From Deltaproteobacteria bacterium (GTDB lineage Bacteria; Desulfobacterota; Binatia; DP-6): a stretch of DNA of 14,364 bases. The position numbers were made by a program, and so were the translations under genes. Under the pieces are notes generated by a model, which was not told where the DNA came from, did not search any database, and saw only the letters and a program-made list of their open reading frames with translations. Below, piece by piece: positions 1-7,294 of this stretch (position 1 is its first letter; each line of letters opens with the position of its first letter). The DNA lies in NCBI GenBank assembly GCA_005879205.1, contig VBLD01000032.1, positions 1-14,364 of the forward strand, written 5' to 3'.

Positions 1-383
1 ATGCCCTTGGCCCAATAGACCTGGCCGAGGTTGCAGTGCGGATAGTGACGCGGCTCGTAGCGCGGTGCCTTGAGCGCCGACTCGAGCCACGGGATGGCCT
101 CGTCGAGGCGGCCGAGCTTGATCAGATACGAGCCGATGTCGTTGTAGGGGTTGCCGAATTCGGGATCGACGGCGATCGCCTCCTTGCACGCCGAGATCGC
201 CGCGTCGAGGTTGCCCTGGAAGCTGTAGGTCCAGCCGAGGAAGGTGTGCGCCTCGGCCGTCGGATGGAGCGCGATCGACTGCCGGTAGTAGGCGACCGCC
301 CCGTCGAGGTCGCCAGACATCTGGCGGCGGTACGCCTCGCGCAAGAGGTCGACCGCCTTCTGGAACCGTTCGCCCGAGGGCAT
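1..383 (-). CDS. Tetratricopeptide-repeat (TPR) protein, N-terminal part
   Basis: The reverse strand from an ATG at 381-383 gives 127 residues before the window's left edge, so the C-terminus is missing. Three full 34-residue TPR units are visible at about residues 9-42, 43-76 and 77-110, and a fourth begins. They show the usual Gly/Ala/Tyr/Pro spacing (for example GDLDGAVAYYRQSIALHP and GNLDAAISACKEAIAVDP). No signal peptide or other domain is seen in this part. TPR arrays are protein-binding scaffolds, so no specific reaction can be given. The gene is divergent from the DUF35-thiolase gene, with about 150 bp between starts. A GTG at 408-410 in the same frame is an alternative start, but the repeats begin soon after the chosen ATG. 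Confidence 0.8.
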   Translation of the reverse strand, partial: MPSGERFQKAVDLLREAYRRQMSGDLDGAVAYYRQSIALHPTAEAHTFLGWTYSFQGNLDAAISACKEAIAVDPEFGNPYNDIGSYLIKLGRLDEAIPWLESALKAPRYEPRHYPHCNLGQVYWAKG

Positions 384-531
384 CTGGCGACATGATACGC
401 TTCTCGGCACCCGATCACGAGAGCGCCCGCCGCAGCATCGGACACGGCGTCGCTGCCGGCGCGCCGCCGAGCACCGCATGACCGCCGCGCACCCTCGACT
501 CCCCTGCTGGCCGGGTGCTAGCCAGGCGGGC

Positions 532-2181
532 ATGCCGTCCATCCGCCCCCCACTGCCCGCCCTCGAGCCGGAGACCGAGGCCTTCTGGCGCGCCTGCCGC
601 GCCGGCCGCCTCGAGATCACGCGATGCCGCGCCTGCGGCTGGTACATTCACCCGCCGCGGCCGCGCTGTCCGCGCTGCCACGCGGCCGACGTCGCGCCCG
701 AGGCGGTCACCGGCCGCGCGACGGTCGCAAGCTACACCATCAACCACAAGGCCTGGATTCCGGGCATGGACGTGCCGTACGTCATCGCGCTCGTCGAGCT
801 CGTCGAGCAGGCGGACCTGCGGCTCACGACCAACCTCGTCGGCTGCGAGTCGGCGCAGGTTCGGATCGGCATGCCGGTGCGGGTGAAGCTCGAGCCGGTG
901 AGCGACGACATCGCCCTGCCGCTCTTCGTTCCCGACCAGGAGGCGCCCGCTCCGGTGCCCGCCCCACGGGTGCCGCAGCCGATGTCGCCCGCGATCCGCC
1001 CGAGTGCCGCCGAGCGGCTGGAGCGGCGCGCCATCCTCTCCGGCGTCGGCCAGTCCCAGATCGGCCGCCGGGTCTTTCGCACCGGCCTCGACCTCACCTG
1101 CGAGGCCGCGCTCGCCGCCATCGCCGACGCCGGCCTCGAACCCGCCGACATCGACGGCCTCGCCTGCTATCCGGGACCGGTGACCGGCGACGTGGGTTTC
1201 GCGGGTCCGGGAACGCCCGACGTCCAGGATGCGCTGGGACTCCAGCTCGGCTGGCACAGCTCCGGCCTCGAGGGACCGGCGCAGATCGCGCCGGTCATGC
1301 ACGCGGCGCTCGCGGTCGCCGCCGGCCTCTGCCGCCATGCCCTCGTCTACCGCACGGTGACCGAGGCGAGCGCGGCCGCCGGCACCGGACGCCTCGGCAT
1401 CGGGGCGGGCGCGCGAACGGTCTCCGGCTTCACGCAGTGGCTCATTCCCTTCGGCGCCATGTCGGCGGCCAACTGGGTGGCGTTCCACGCCGTCCGGCAC
1501 ATGCACGAGTTCGGCACGCGCCGCGAGCATCTCGGCGAGATCGCCCTCGCGGCGCGGGCGCACGCGGCCCTGAACCCGGCCGCCGTCTATCGCGAGCCGC
1601 TCACGATGGATGACTACCTGAGCGCACGCCTGGTCACCTGGCCCTTCGGCCTCTACGACTGCGACGCCCCCGTCGACGGATCGACGGCCGTCGTCGTCTC
1701 GCACGCGGACGTCGCCCGCGATCTCCCGTCGCCGCCGGTCCGCATCCACGCGATCGGGAGCGCGATCCGCTGCCGGCCGGTCTGGGACCAGTCGGAGGAT
1801 CTGACGACCATGGCGGCGCGCGACGCCGCCGAGCAGCTCTGGGCGCGGGCCGATCTCGGCCCCGGCGACGTCGACACCATCCAGCTCTACGACGGCTTCA
1901 GCTGGCTCGCCCTCGCGTGGATCGAGGCCCTCGGCTTCTGCCGCCGCGGCGAGGGCGGTCCCTTCGTCGCCTCGGGCCGCATTCGTCTCGGCGGCGAGCT
2001 GCCGCTCAACACCTGGGGCGGCCAGCTCTCGGGCGGCCGCCTGCACGGCTTCGGCTTCCTCGCCGAGGCGATCCGCCAGCTTCGCGGCGCGTGCGGGCCG
2101 CGACAGGTCCCGGACTGCGAGGTGGCGCTGGTGGCGGCCGGTGGCGGGCCCATCGCCGGATGCCTCCTCCTCACGCGCTGA
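532..2181 (+). CDS. Fusion of DUF35 (Zn-ribbon/OB-fold) and thiolase-superfamily (Ltp2-like) domains
   Basis: 549 residues from ATG 532. An in-frame ATG at 478 would add 18 residues, but the conserved DUF35 start (PLPALEPETEAFWRACRAG) follows ATG 532, which has AGGCGG just upstream. Residues about 10-125 are DUF35: a Zn ribbon CRAC-x10-CPRC (C32, C35, C46, C49), then an OB fold. A Pro/Ala linker (PAPVPAPRVP) leads to a full thiolase-like domain with SGVGQSQIG near its start and YDGFSW, LGFCRRGEGG, LNTWGGQLSGG and EAIRQLRG near its end. The usual nucleophilic-Cys region reads SSGLEGPAQ without Cys, so thiolysis is unlikely. In actinobacterial steroid side-chain degradation, Ltp2 (same superfamily, also without that Cys) pairs with the DUF35 domain of ChsH2 as a retro-aldolase; here both are on one chain. 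An acyl-CoA aldolase role is inferred. An SDR gene follows after 51 bp. Confidence 0.85.
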   Translation: MPSIRPPLPALEPETEAFWRACRAGRLEITRCRACGWYIHPPRPRCPRCHAADVAPEAVTGRATVASYTINHKAWIPGMDVPYVIALVELVEQADLRLTTNLVGCESAQVRIGMPVRVKLEPVSDDIALPLFVPDQEAPAPVPAPRVPQPMSPAIRPSAAERLERRAILSGVGQSQIGRRVFRTGLDLTCEAALAAIADAGLEPADIDGLACYPGPVTGDVGFAGPGTPDVQDALGLQLGWHSSGLEGPAQIAPVMHAALAVAAGLCRHALVYRTVTEASAAAGTGRLGIGAGARTVSGFTQWLIPFGAMSAANWVAFHAVRHMHEFGTRREHLGEIALAARAHAALNPAAVYREPLTMDDYLSARLVTWPFGLYDCDAPVDGSTAVVVSHADVARDLPSPPVRIHAIGSAIRCRPVWDQSEDLTTMAARDAAEQLWARADLGPGDVDTIQLYDGFSWLALAWIEALGFCRRGEGGPFVASGRIRLGGELPLNTWGGQLSGGRLHGFGFLAEAIRQLRGACGPRQVPDCEVALVAAGGGPIAGCLLLTR

Positions 2182-2232
2182 GCGCGGCGCGCCCTTGTAC
2201 CCGTCGCGCCGGCTGTCGTAGCCTCTGCCGCC

Positions 2233-3054
2233 ATGCGAACGTTCACGGACCGGGTGGCCGTCGTCACGGGCGCGGCGAGCGGCATCGGGCGGGCCCTCGC
2301 CGCGCGCTTCGCTGGCGAGGGCATGAAGGTGGTGCTCGCCGACCTCGAGGGCGAGGCGCTCGCCACCGCCGCACGGGAGCTCGCCGCCAGCGGCGGACGC
2401 GTGCTGCCGGTGCCCACCGACGTCGCACGCGCAGCCGACGTCGAGACGCTCGCGCGCCGTGCCGTCGAGGCCTTCGGCGCCGTCCACGTGCTCTGCAACA
2501 ACGCGGGTGTGGCCGGACACCCCGCACCGATCTGGGAACAGTCGGCCACGGACTGGGAGCAGGTCGTGGGCGTGAATCTCTGGGGGGTCATCCACGGCCT
2601 CCGCATCTTCCTGCCCATCATGCGCGCCCAGGATGGCGAGGGACACATCGTCAACACCGCCTCCATGGCCGGGCTGGTCTCCCTGCCGAACCTCGCGCCC
2701 TATCATGCCACCAAGCATGCCGTGGTGACGATCTCCGAGTCGCTCCACTACGAGCTCGGCCTCGCCGGGAGCAAGCTCCGGGTGTCGGTCCTCTGCCCGG
2801 GCTTCGTCCGCACCGGCATCATGGATGCCACCCCGCCCGCGACGACCGCGGAGATGCGCCGCTGGGAGGACGGCTACCGCCGCCTGATCGCGGCCGGCAC
2901 GCCTCCCGACGAGGTCGCCGTCCGGGTCGTCGACGCCATCAGACACGAGCGGTTCTGGGTCTTCCCCAATCCCGAGACGAAGGTCGGGTTCGAGGTGCGC
3001 GTGCAGTCGATCCTCGAAGAGCGGAACCCGATCTTCCAGCCGTTTTTCGATTGA
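2233..3054 (+). CDS. Short-chain dehydrogenase/reductase (SDR), classical type
   Basis: 273 residues, the usual length for a classical SDR, with every hallmark: TGAASGIG at 12-19 for the cofactor, Asp37 at the end of the second strand (favours NAD(H) over NADP(H)), NNAG at 89-92, Asn115, and the catalytic Ser144, Tyr157, Lys161 (YHATK). The substrate cannot be read from the sequence. The gene lies 51 bp behind the DUF35-thiolase fusion on the same strand and probably shares its transcript, so a hydroxyacyl-CoA or hydroxysteroid substrate is a reasonable inference. The C-terminal end (NPIFQPFFD) looks complete. It is convergent with the glycosyltransferase-like gene, with only 12 bp between stop codons. 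Confidence 0.92.
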   Translation: MRTFTDRVAVVTGAASGIGRALAARFAGEGMKVVLADLEGEALATAARELAASGGRVLPVPTDVARAADVETLARRAVEAFGAVHVLCNNAGVAGHPAPIWEQSATDWEQVVGVNLWGVIHGLRIFLPIMRAQDGEGHIVNTASMAGLVSLPNLAPYHATKHAVVTISESLHYELGLAGSKLRVSVLCPGFVRTGIMDATPPATTAEMRRWEDGYRRLIAAGTPPDEVAVRVVDAIRHERFWVFPNPETKVGFEVRVQSILEERNPIFQPFFD

Positions 3055-3066
3055 CCGAGCAAAGAC

Positions 3067-4224
3067 TCAGGCGACGCCGGCCGCGGCCAGCATGTGAGGG
3101 ATGACGACCCGCGTCGCGAACACCTCCTCGGCGAGCGCCCGGGCCGCGCGCGACGCCGCGCCGTAGTCGGCGTCCACCCGCGCGAAGGCTTCGACGGCCT
3201 CCTCCGGCGAACGGAAGAAACACAGGCCCGCGGACGACGGCAGGTGGCACTCGGCCCCGGTCGCCTGCACGACGCACGGCCGGCCGCTCGCCAGGTAGCA
3301 CACGGTGCGATCGCTGACCCAGCCGGGCCTGGCCCGGACGTACGCCGGCTTGGCGGCGCTGAACTCCCCGCGGGAGCCCTGTACGTAGCGACGGAAGGAC
3401 TCGGGCGTGCCGGCCACGACCGCGGGGTCGACGAGCCGCCAGCCGTGGCAGGCGAGCAGCGCCCGATCCTCGGTCTCCCCGGGATGGATGTTGGCCGCGA
3501 GCTCGACGTCGATGCCGGCCCGGCGCGGGACGTCGATCACCTCCAGGAACCCCGGACGCTTGTTGCAGTCGTACGTCTCGCCCGCGAGGAACGCATACTG
3601 GTTCGTCCACCACTGCGTCACGGTCGTGTACCGCGTTGCACGCTCGCTGCCACGATCGGGCCAGGTGGGAAGGTGGACGGCGGGCCAGACCCGCTGCCAG
3701 GCGACGTCGCCGACGGGGACCGGCGAGTCGGCGGCGCCGAGGTTCTGGCCGATCGTCAGGTAGACGTCGTGGCCCCCGACACCGAGATCGTACTCGCGCG
3801 CCCAGATCTGAAAGGGACCCGGGTCGAGATCGAAAAGCGCGGTGCGAGCGAAGCCGCGGCGCAGCGGCGGCGTCACGCTCGCCGCCAGGTTCAGGAGGAG
3901 TGCGTCCCGGGCGCGCGCGGCCACCTCCGGCGCGGGCATCCCGAAGTACTCGGCCCGGCCCGGCGGATCGTCGCGCGCGGAGTCGGGGAAGAACACGAGC
4001 ACGACGCGGTCCGCGACGCCGAGCCGCTCGACGTGGCAGCGGAAGGCGTCGATGAATTCGCGATCGCGCGCCTCGTCGCGCCGCGTCCAGAGGAGCTCCA
4101 GCCAGTAGGCGTCGACCCCCAGTGCCCTGAGCCCCAGGAGGTACTGCAGCGGAACCCAGAAATTGCCGCCGCCCGAGGGATATTGGGCGACGAAGGCCGA
4201 GCCGACGAAGACGGGAACTCGCAT
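3067..4224 (-). CDS. Glycosyltransferase-like protein (GT-B type, family unassigned)
   Basis: 385 residues from ATG 4222-4224. In-frame alternatives are ATG 4242 and GTG 4254; none has a Shine-Dalgarno-like sequence, and I chose the first Met that begins a typical opening strand (MRVPVFVGSAFV). The N-terminal part has a glycine-rich turn and helix (SGGGNFWVPLQYLLGLRALG) as in GT-B glycosyltransferases. The C-terminal part has VSDRTVCYLASGRPCVVQATG around residues 303-323, then LPSSAGLCFFRSPEEAVEAF. That layout resembles CgeB-like and related GT-B proteins that hold the sugar nucleotide in this segment. No signal peptide or membrane segment is seen. Donor and acceptor are unknown. The gene is alone on its strand, divergent from the acyl carrier protein gene with 145 bp between starts. 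Confidence 0.65.
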   Translation of the reverse strand: MRVPVFVGSAFVAQYPSGGGNFWVPLQYLLGLRALGVDAYWLELLWTRRDEARDREFIDAFRCHVERLGVADRVVLVFFPDSARDDPPGRAEYFGMPAPEVAARARDALLLNLAASVTPPLRRGFARTALFDLDPGPFQIWAREYDLGVGGHDVYLTIGQNLGAADSPVPVGDVAWQRVWPAVHLPTWPDRGSERATRYTTVTQWWTNQYAFLAGETYDCNKRPGFLEVIDVPRRAGIDVELAANIHPGETEDRALLACHGWRLVDPAVVAGTPESFRRYVQGSRGEFSAAKPAYVRARPGWVSDRTVCYLASGRPCVVQATGAECHLPSSAGLCFFRSPEEAVEAFARVDADYGAASRAARALAEEVFATRVVIPHMLAAAGVA

Positions 4225-4360
4225 GGGGCCGCGGTGCGTCATCGGTCGTAGCACGGGAGGGCGGGCGACCCAACGGGCGGGACGATCATCCCGCGTTCCT
4301 TTTGCGCTAGACGGATTTTTCCGCTACCCGGTGAATTCGCACGGGTCAGCCCCGTCAGAA

Positions 4361-4366
4361 GAGGAG
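4361..4366 (+). promoter_or_regulatory. Ribosome binding site that fixes the ACP gene start
   Basis: GAGGAG, three bases before GTG 4370. The reading frame stays open back to 4163, but that stretch is mostly antisense to the glycosyltransferase gene; the RBS and the match of the following residues to an ACP helix fix the start at this GTG. Confidence 0.7.
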
Positions 4367-4369
4367 AAC

Positions 4370-4918
4370 GTGAAGCAGGAATTCTTGGAACCGCGGCTCC
4401 GCCCCATCGTCGCCGACCTGCTCGGGGTCGATTCCGATTCGCTGGCGCCGCACGTGTCGCTCACCGACGATCTCGCGGCCGACTCGCTCGACCTGATCGA
4501 GGTCGCCCTGGCGATCGAGTCGCACCTCGGCATCGAGATCCCCGAACGCTCGATCGAGAAGATCCGTACGTACGGCGACCTCGTGCAGGCGGCCCTGGCT
4601 CACGTCGAAGCAGGCGGGGTCGAGCCGCCCGCGGAGGCCAGCTCGGTGCCGCTCGTCTCCTCGCGCGTGGTGCGCGCCGGGGGCGATCCCGCGTTGCCGC
4701 TGGTCGAGCGCGCCGGCAAGCTCACGCCCTACGTCGTCGAGAACATCACCGATGACGCGCTCTGGGCGGGTCGCGGCGCCAGCCTCGAGGTCACCGTCCA
4801 GGCGACGGCGAACGAGGCGAGCGTCGCGCTCGTGATGGACCAGTTCGCGTGGCTCGGCGAGCGGGGCGTGAAGGTCAGCGTCCGCCGCGGCGCGGACAGC
4901 CCGGCCCCGCCGGCCTGA
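4370..4918 (+). CDS. Acyl carrier protein with an unidentified C-terminal domain
   Basis: 182 residues from a GTG start with a good RBS. Residues 1-85 are an acyl carrier protein: LTDDLAADSLDLIEVALAIE holds the DSL motif, with Ser39 as the likely 4'-phosphopantetheine site, followed by IEIPERSIEKIRTYGDLV as in FabD/FabF-type ACPs. Typical ACPs stop near residue 80; this one continues for about 95 residues with a region (about 100-175) containing ERAGKLTPYVVENITDDALW, GRGASLEVTVQA and a helix MDQFAWLGERG. I do not recognise that domain; predicted strands and a helix suggest a small alpha/beta fold. No FabH, FabF or PKS gene is in view, so its acyl partner is unknown. It might serve a dedicated pathway rather than bulk fatty-acid synthesis. 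Confidence 0.8.
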   Translation: MKQEFLEPRLRPIVADLLGVDSDSLAPHVSLTDDLAADSLDLIEVALAIESHLGIEIPERSIEKIRTYGDLVQAALAHVEAGGVEPPAEASSVPLVSSRVVRAGGDPALPLVERAGKLTPYVVENITDDALWAGRGASLEVTVQATANEASVALVMDQFAWLGERGVKVSVRRGADSPAPPA

Positions 4919-4961
4919 GGTCCGTCGCGACGCTCGCTCCCCGCCGCGGTCGGTCGGCGCC

Positions 4962-5231
4962 ATGAAGTCGACGTCCTGGGTCGCGCTGGCCGTCCTACCG
5001 GTCCTGGGTGGACTGATCGTCTACTCGAGCCTCCACCAGGCGGGTGTGCGCTGCGAGGTGTGCATCGAGTTCCGCGGCCGCGACGTCTGCCGCGCCGTCG
5101 ACGGGGCGAACGAGCACGACACGCGCATGGCCGCCACGACGAACGCCTGTGCGTTCCTCGCCTCGGGCGTCACCGACAGCATGGCATGCGAGCGCACTCC
5201 GCCCCGGAAGGCGGAGTGCAGCCAGCGCTAG
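4962..5231 (+). CDS. Small membrane-anchored or exported Cys-rich hypothetical protein
   Basis: 89 residues, 43 bp after the ACP gene on the same strand. An N-terminal hydrophobic segment (SWVALAVLPVLGGLIVYSSL) acts as a signal anchor or signal peptide. The rest has six cysteines (C31, C34, C43, C63, C76, C86), fitting a disulfide-bonded periplasmic domain. RCEVCIEFRGRDVCRAV and NACAFLASGVTDSMAC look like conserved blocks, but I cannot give a function. No clear RBS; the ATG is chosen because the hydrophobic segment starts right after it. It ends 7 bp before the stop codon of the convergent lytic transglycosylase gene. Confidence 0.65.
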   Translation: MKSTSWVALAVLPVLGGLIVYSSLHQAGVRCEVCIEFRGRDVCRAVDGANEHDTRMAATTNACAFLASGVTDSMACERTPPRKAECSQR

Positions 5232-5238
5232 AACTCCG

Positions 5239-5886
5239 TCAGAGCCCCTTTGCCGGGTGCCGGGCGCCGGCGGCTTCCCGGAGGTAGGCGAGCCGGTAGC
5301 GCAGCACGCGCTCGAGGTACTCCCGGGTCTCCACGATCGACGGCACGCCTCCGGCCTCTTCGACGCGCTCGGCTCCGGCGTTGTACGCCGCGAGCGCCAG
5401 CGGGAGATTGCCGCGATAGCGGTCGAGCAGCGTGCGAAGGTGGCGGCAGCCACCCTCGATGTTCTCGCGTGGAACGAACACGCCCCGGACCCGCTGCTCG
5501 GCCGCGGTCGCGGGCATGAGCTGCATCAGCCCGCAGGCGCCCTTCGGGGAAACCGCCAGTCGATCGAAGGCCGACTCGGCCCGGATGACGGCCTTCACGA
5601 GCGCGTACTCGACGCCTTGACGCGCAGCGATCTCGCGGATGAGCGCGTCGTATCGCGTCGGGTCGACGGGCTCGGCGGCGTGGGCGCGCGGGCTCTGCCG
5701 CGACGCCGATTCCCAGCCCAGCATCGGGGGCGGCGCGTGACCGAGCATCGGCGGGGGCGCATGAGCAAGGACCGGTGCCGGCGCATGCCCGAGGATGGAC
5801 GGCGGCGCGGGCGCGTCGTGCGCGCCGGCAAACGGGGCGAGCGCCAGTGTGGCTACGATGAAGAGCCTCCAGACGACCGGCCGCAT
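5239..5886 (-). CDS. SLT-type lytic transglycosylase (peptidoglycan), exported
   Basis: 215 residues from ATG 5884-5886. Alternatives ATG 5899-5901 and TTG 5926-5928 would only lengthen the N-terminus. A signal peptide (VVWRLFIVATLALAPFAGA) is followed by a low-complexity linker of four P-x-L-x-H-A-P-P-like octapeptides, then an SLT domain from about residue 75. The catalytic Glu is Glu104 in RAESAFD; SPKGACGLMQLMPATA and LALAAYNAG are the other family motifs. Such enzymes cleave the MurNAc-GlcNAc bond in the periplasm with 1,6-anhydroMurNAc formation. It is monocistronic, convergent with the small Cys-rich gene and divergent from chrA. A housekeeping wall-remodelling role is likely; Slt70-like superhelical domains are absent. 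Confidence 0.88.
   Translation of the reverse strand: MRPVVWRLFIVATLALAPFAGAHDAPAPPSILGHAPAPVLAHAPPPMLGHAPPPMLGWESASRQSPRAHAAEPVDPTRYDALIREIAARQGVEYALVKAVIRAESAFDRLAVSPKGACGLMQLMPATAAEQRVRGVFVPRENIEGGCRHLRTLLDRYRGNLPLALAAYNAGAERVEEAGGVPSIVETREYLERVLRYRLAYLREAAGARHPAKGL
5720..5808. repeat. 24-bp tandem repeat coding for a His/Pro linker
   Basis: About 3.7 imperfect copies of a 24-bp unit start at 5720, 5744, 5768 and 5792, inside the lytic transglycosylase gene. Read on the minus strand, they give octapeptides of the form P-x-L-x-H-A-P-P between the signal peptide and the SLT domain. The unit keeps the reading frame, so copy number can vary without breaking the gene. Confidence 0.85.
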
Positions 5887-6047
5887 GAGCGGCGGGACCA
5901 TACGCAAGGGCCCGCTGGGCGTCAACAATTTTCAGGAGATCCTGTGCCTGGAGATCCGGGGACGCGGTCACGACGCAGTTGGCCCATCCGGCCGTCGCCA
6001 GGCGAGGCCGAATTTGCTCGCATTTTCTTGTGTGGTACAGCGCCCCG

Positions 6048-7214
6048 ATGCGGAGCGTGGTGGAGGCGGAAAAGCGGACCGTCGAGCCGTCGTACTCGGT
6101 CGGCCAGCTCCTCGCGTATTTCCTCCGGCTCGGCACGTTCGGCTTCGGCGGCCCCATCGCCCTCTGCGGGTACATGCAGCGCGACCTCGTGGAGCGCCGG
6201 AGCTGGGTGTCGCCCGAGGACTACAAGCAGGGGCTCGCGCTCGCGCAGCTCGCGCCGGGGCCGCTGGCGGCCCAGCTCGCCATCTACCTCGGTTGGGTAC
6301 GCGCCCGCGTGCTCGGGGCGACGCTGGTCGCCTTCGCCTTCGTGCTGCCCTCGTTCGTGATGGTACTCGCGCTCTCCGCCTTCTACCTCCGCTTCGGCGG
6401 ACTCGCCTGGATGCAGGGAGCGTTCTACGGCATCGGCGCGGCCGTCATCGCCATCATCGCGCGGAGCGCCTGGAAGCTCGTGAGGATGACGCTCGCGAGG
6501 GAGTGGCTCCTCTGGGGCATCTTCGCCGTGGCGGCATTCATCACGGCGTGGACCGAGTCGGAGGTCGTCTGGGTCTTCATCGGCGGCGGCATGGTGGCGC
6601 TGCTCGTCCGGGGCGTGCGGCGCTCGACGGCGCTCGTGCTCGCGCCCGTCTGGCTCCTGAGCGGGCTCCACGGTCCCGCGACGGGCGACACGCTCTGGCG
6701 CATCTGGTGGTTCTTCGCCGAGGCGGGCGCGTTCGTCTTCGGAAGCGGGCTCGCCATCGTGCCGTTCCTCTACGGCGGCGTCGTCGAGCGCTTCCACTGG
6801 CTCACGGACCGGCAGTTCCTGGATGCCGTCGCCGTCGCCATGATAACGCCGGGGCCGGTCGTCATCACGACGGCCTTCATCGGGTATCTCGTCGCCGGGC
6901 CGCTCGGCGGCGCGCTCGCCGCGCTCGGCGTCTTCCTCCCGTGCTACCTCTTCGTCATCATCCCGGCGCCATACTTCCGGCGCTTCGCCGCCAACGAGAC
7001 CGTCAGGGCGTTCGTGGACGGCGTGACCGCGGCGGCGACGGGCGCCATCGCGGGTGCGGCCATCGTGCTCGGCCGCCGAGCCATCATCGACGTGCCGACG
7101 GCCGTCATCGCGCTCGCGACGTTCGGGGCGCTCGTCTACGGCAAGCGCGTTCCGGAGCCGCTCGTCATCGTGGCGGCCGGCATCGTCGGGCTCGTCATCC
7201 GGACGATGCCGTAG
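6048..7214 (+). CDS. chrA: Chromate transporter ChrA, two-domain CHR family
   Basis: 388 residues from ATG 6048; the frame stays open upstream to 5979, but those residues resemble no known family start. Two homologous CHR domains (about residues 15-180 and 205-385) make up the long-chain form. Family motifs are FGFGGP at 31-36, QLAPGPLAAQ, and in the second half FGSGLAIVPFL and MITPGPVVITTAFIGYLVAG. Around ten hydrophobic segments fit an inner-membrane protein. ChrA proteins export chromate driven by proton motive force. It is first in a run of same-strand genes (DUF1259 protein, multiheme cytochrome, SOD) that fits chromate or oxidative stress defence. No chrB-like regulator gene is in view, so control is unknown. 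The divergent lytic transglycosylase gene starts 161 bp upstream. Confidence 0.9.
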   Translation: MRSVVEAEKRTVEPSYSVGQLLAYFLRLGTFGFGGPIALCGYMQRDLVERRSWVSPEDYKQGLALAQLAPGPLAAQLAIYLGWVRARVLGATLVAFAFVLPSFVMVLALSAFYLRFGGLAWMQGAFYGIGAAVIAIIARSAWKLVRMTLAREWLLWGIFAVAAFITAWTESEVVWVFIGGGMVALLVRGVRRSTALVLAPVWLLSGLHGPATGDTLWRIWWFFAEAGAFVFGSGLAIVPFLYGGVVERFHWLTDRQFLDAVAVAMITPGPVVITTAFIGYLVAGPLGGALAALGVFLPCYLFVIIPAPYFRRFAANETVRAFVDGVTAAATGAIAGAAIVLGRRAIIDVPTAVIALATFGALVYGKRVPEPLVIVAAGIVGLVIRTMP

Positions 7215-7294
7215 CATCGGGCGCGACCGACCCGCTGGCGCTCCTCTGCGTCGAGTGGCACTGATGGGATTGCCCGCGTCGGAAGGAGGACCAC

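Noticed and set aside
415..2946. 843-residue reading frame on the minus strand
   Set aside because: It is antisense to two clear genes (DUF35-thiolase and SDR), crosses their boundary, and has an Arg/Ala/Gly/Asp-rich make-up without any motif; this is a by-product of high GC and biased third positions.
4163..4369. N-terminal 69-residue extension of the ACP gene
   Set aside because: Mostly antisense to the glycosyltransferase gene, no ACP similarity, and a good RBS precedes GTG 4370.
6014..6041. Possible chrA promoter (TTGCTC, 16 bp, TACAGC)
   Set aside because: Only partial matches to both hexamers and too close to the ATG for a normal leader with RBS; not strong enough to list.
5922..7217. 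431-residue minus-strand frame over chrA
   Set aside because: Low-complexity acidic/Arg-rich shadow antisense to a well-supported transporter gene.
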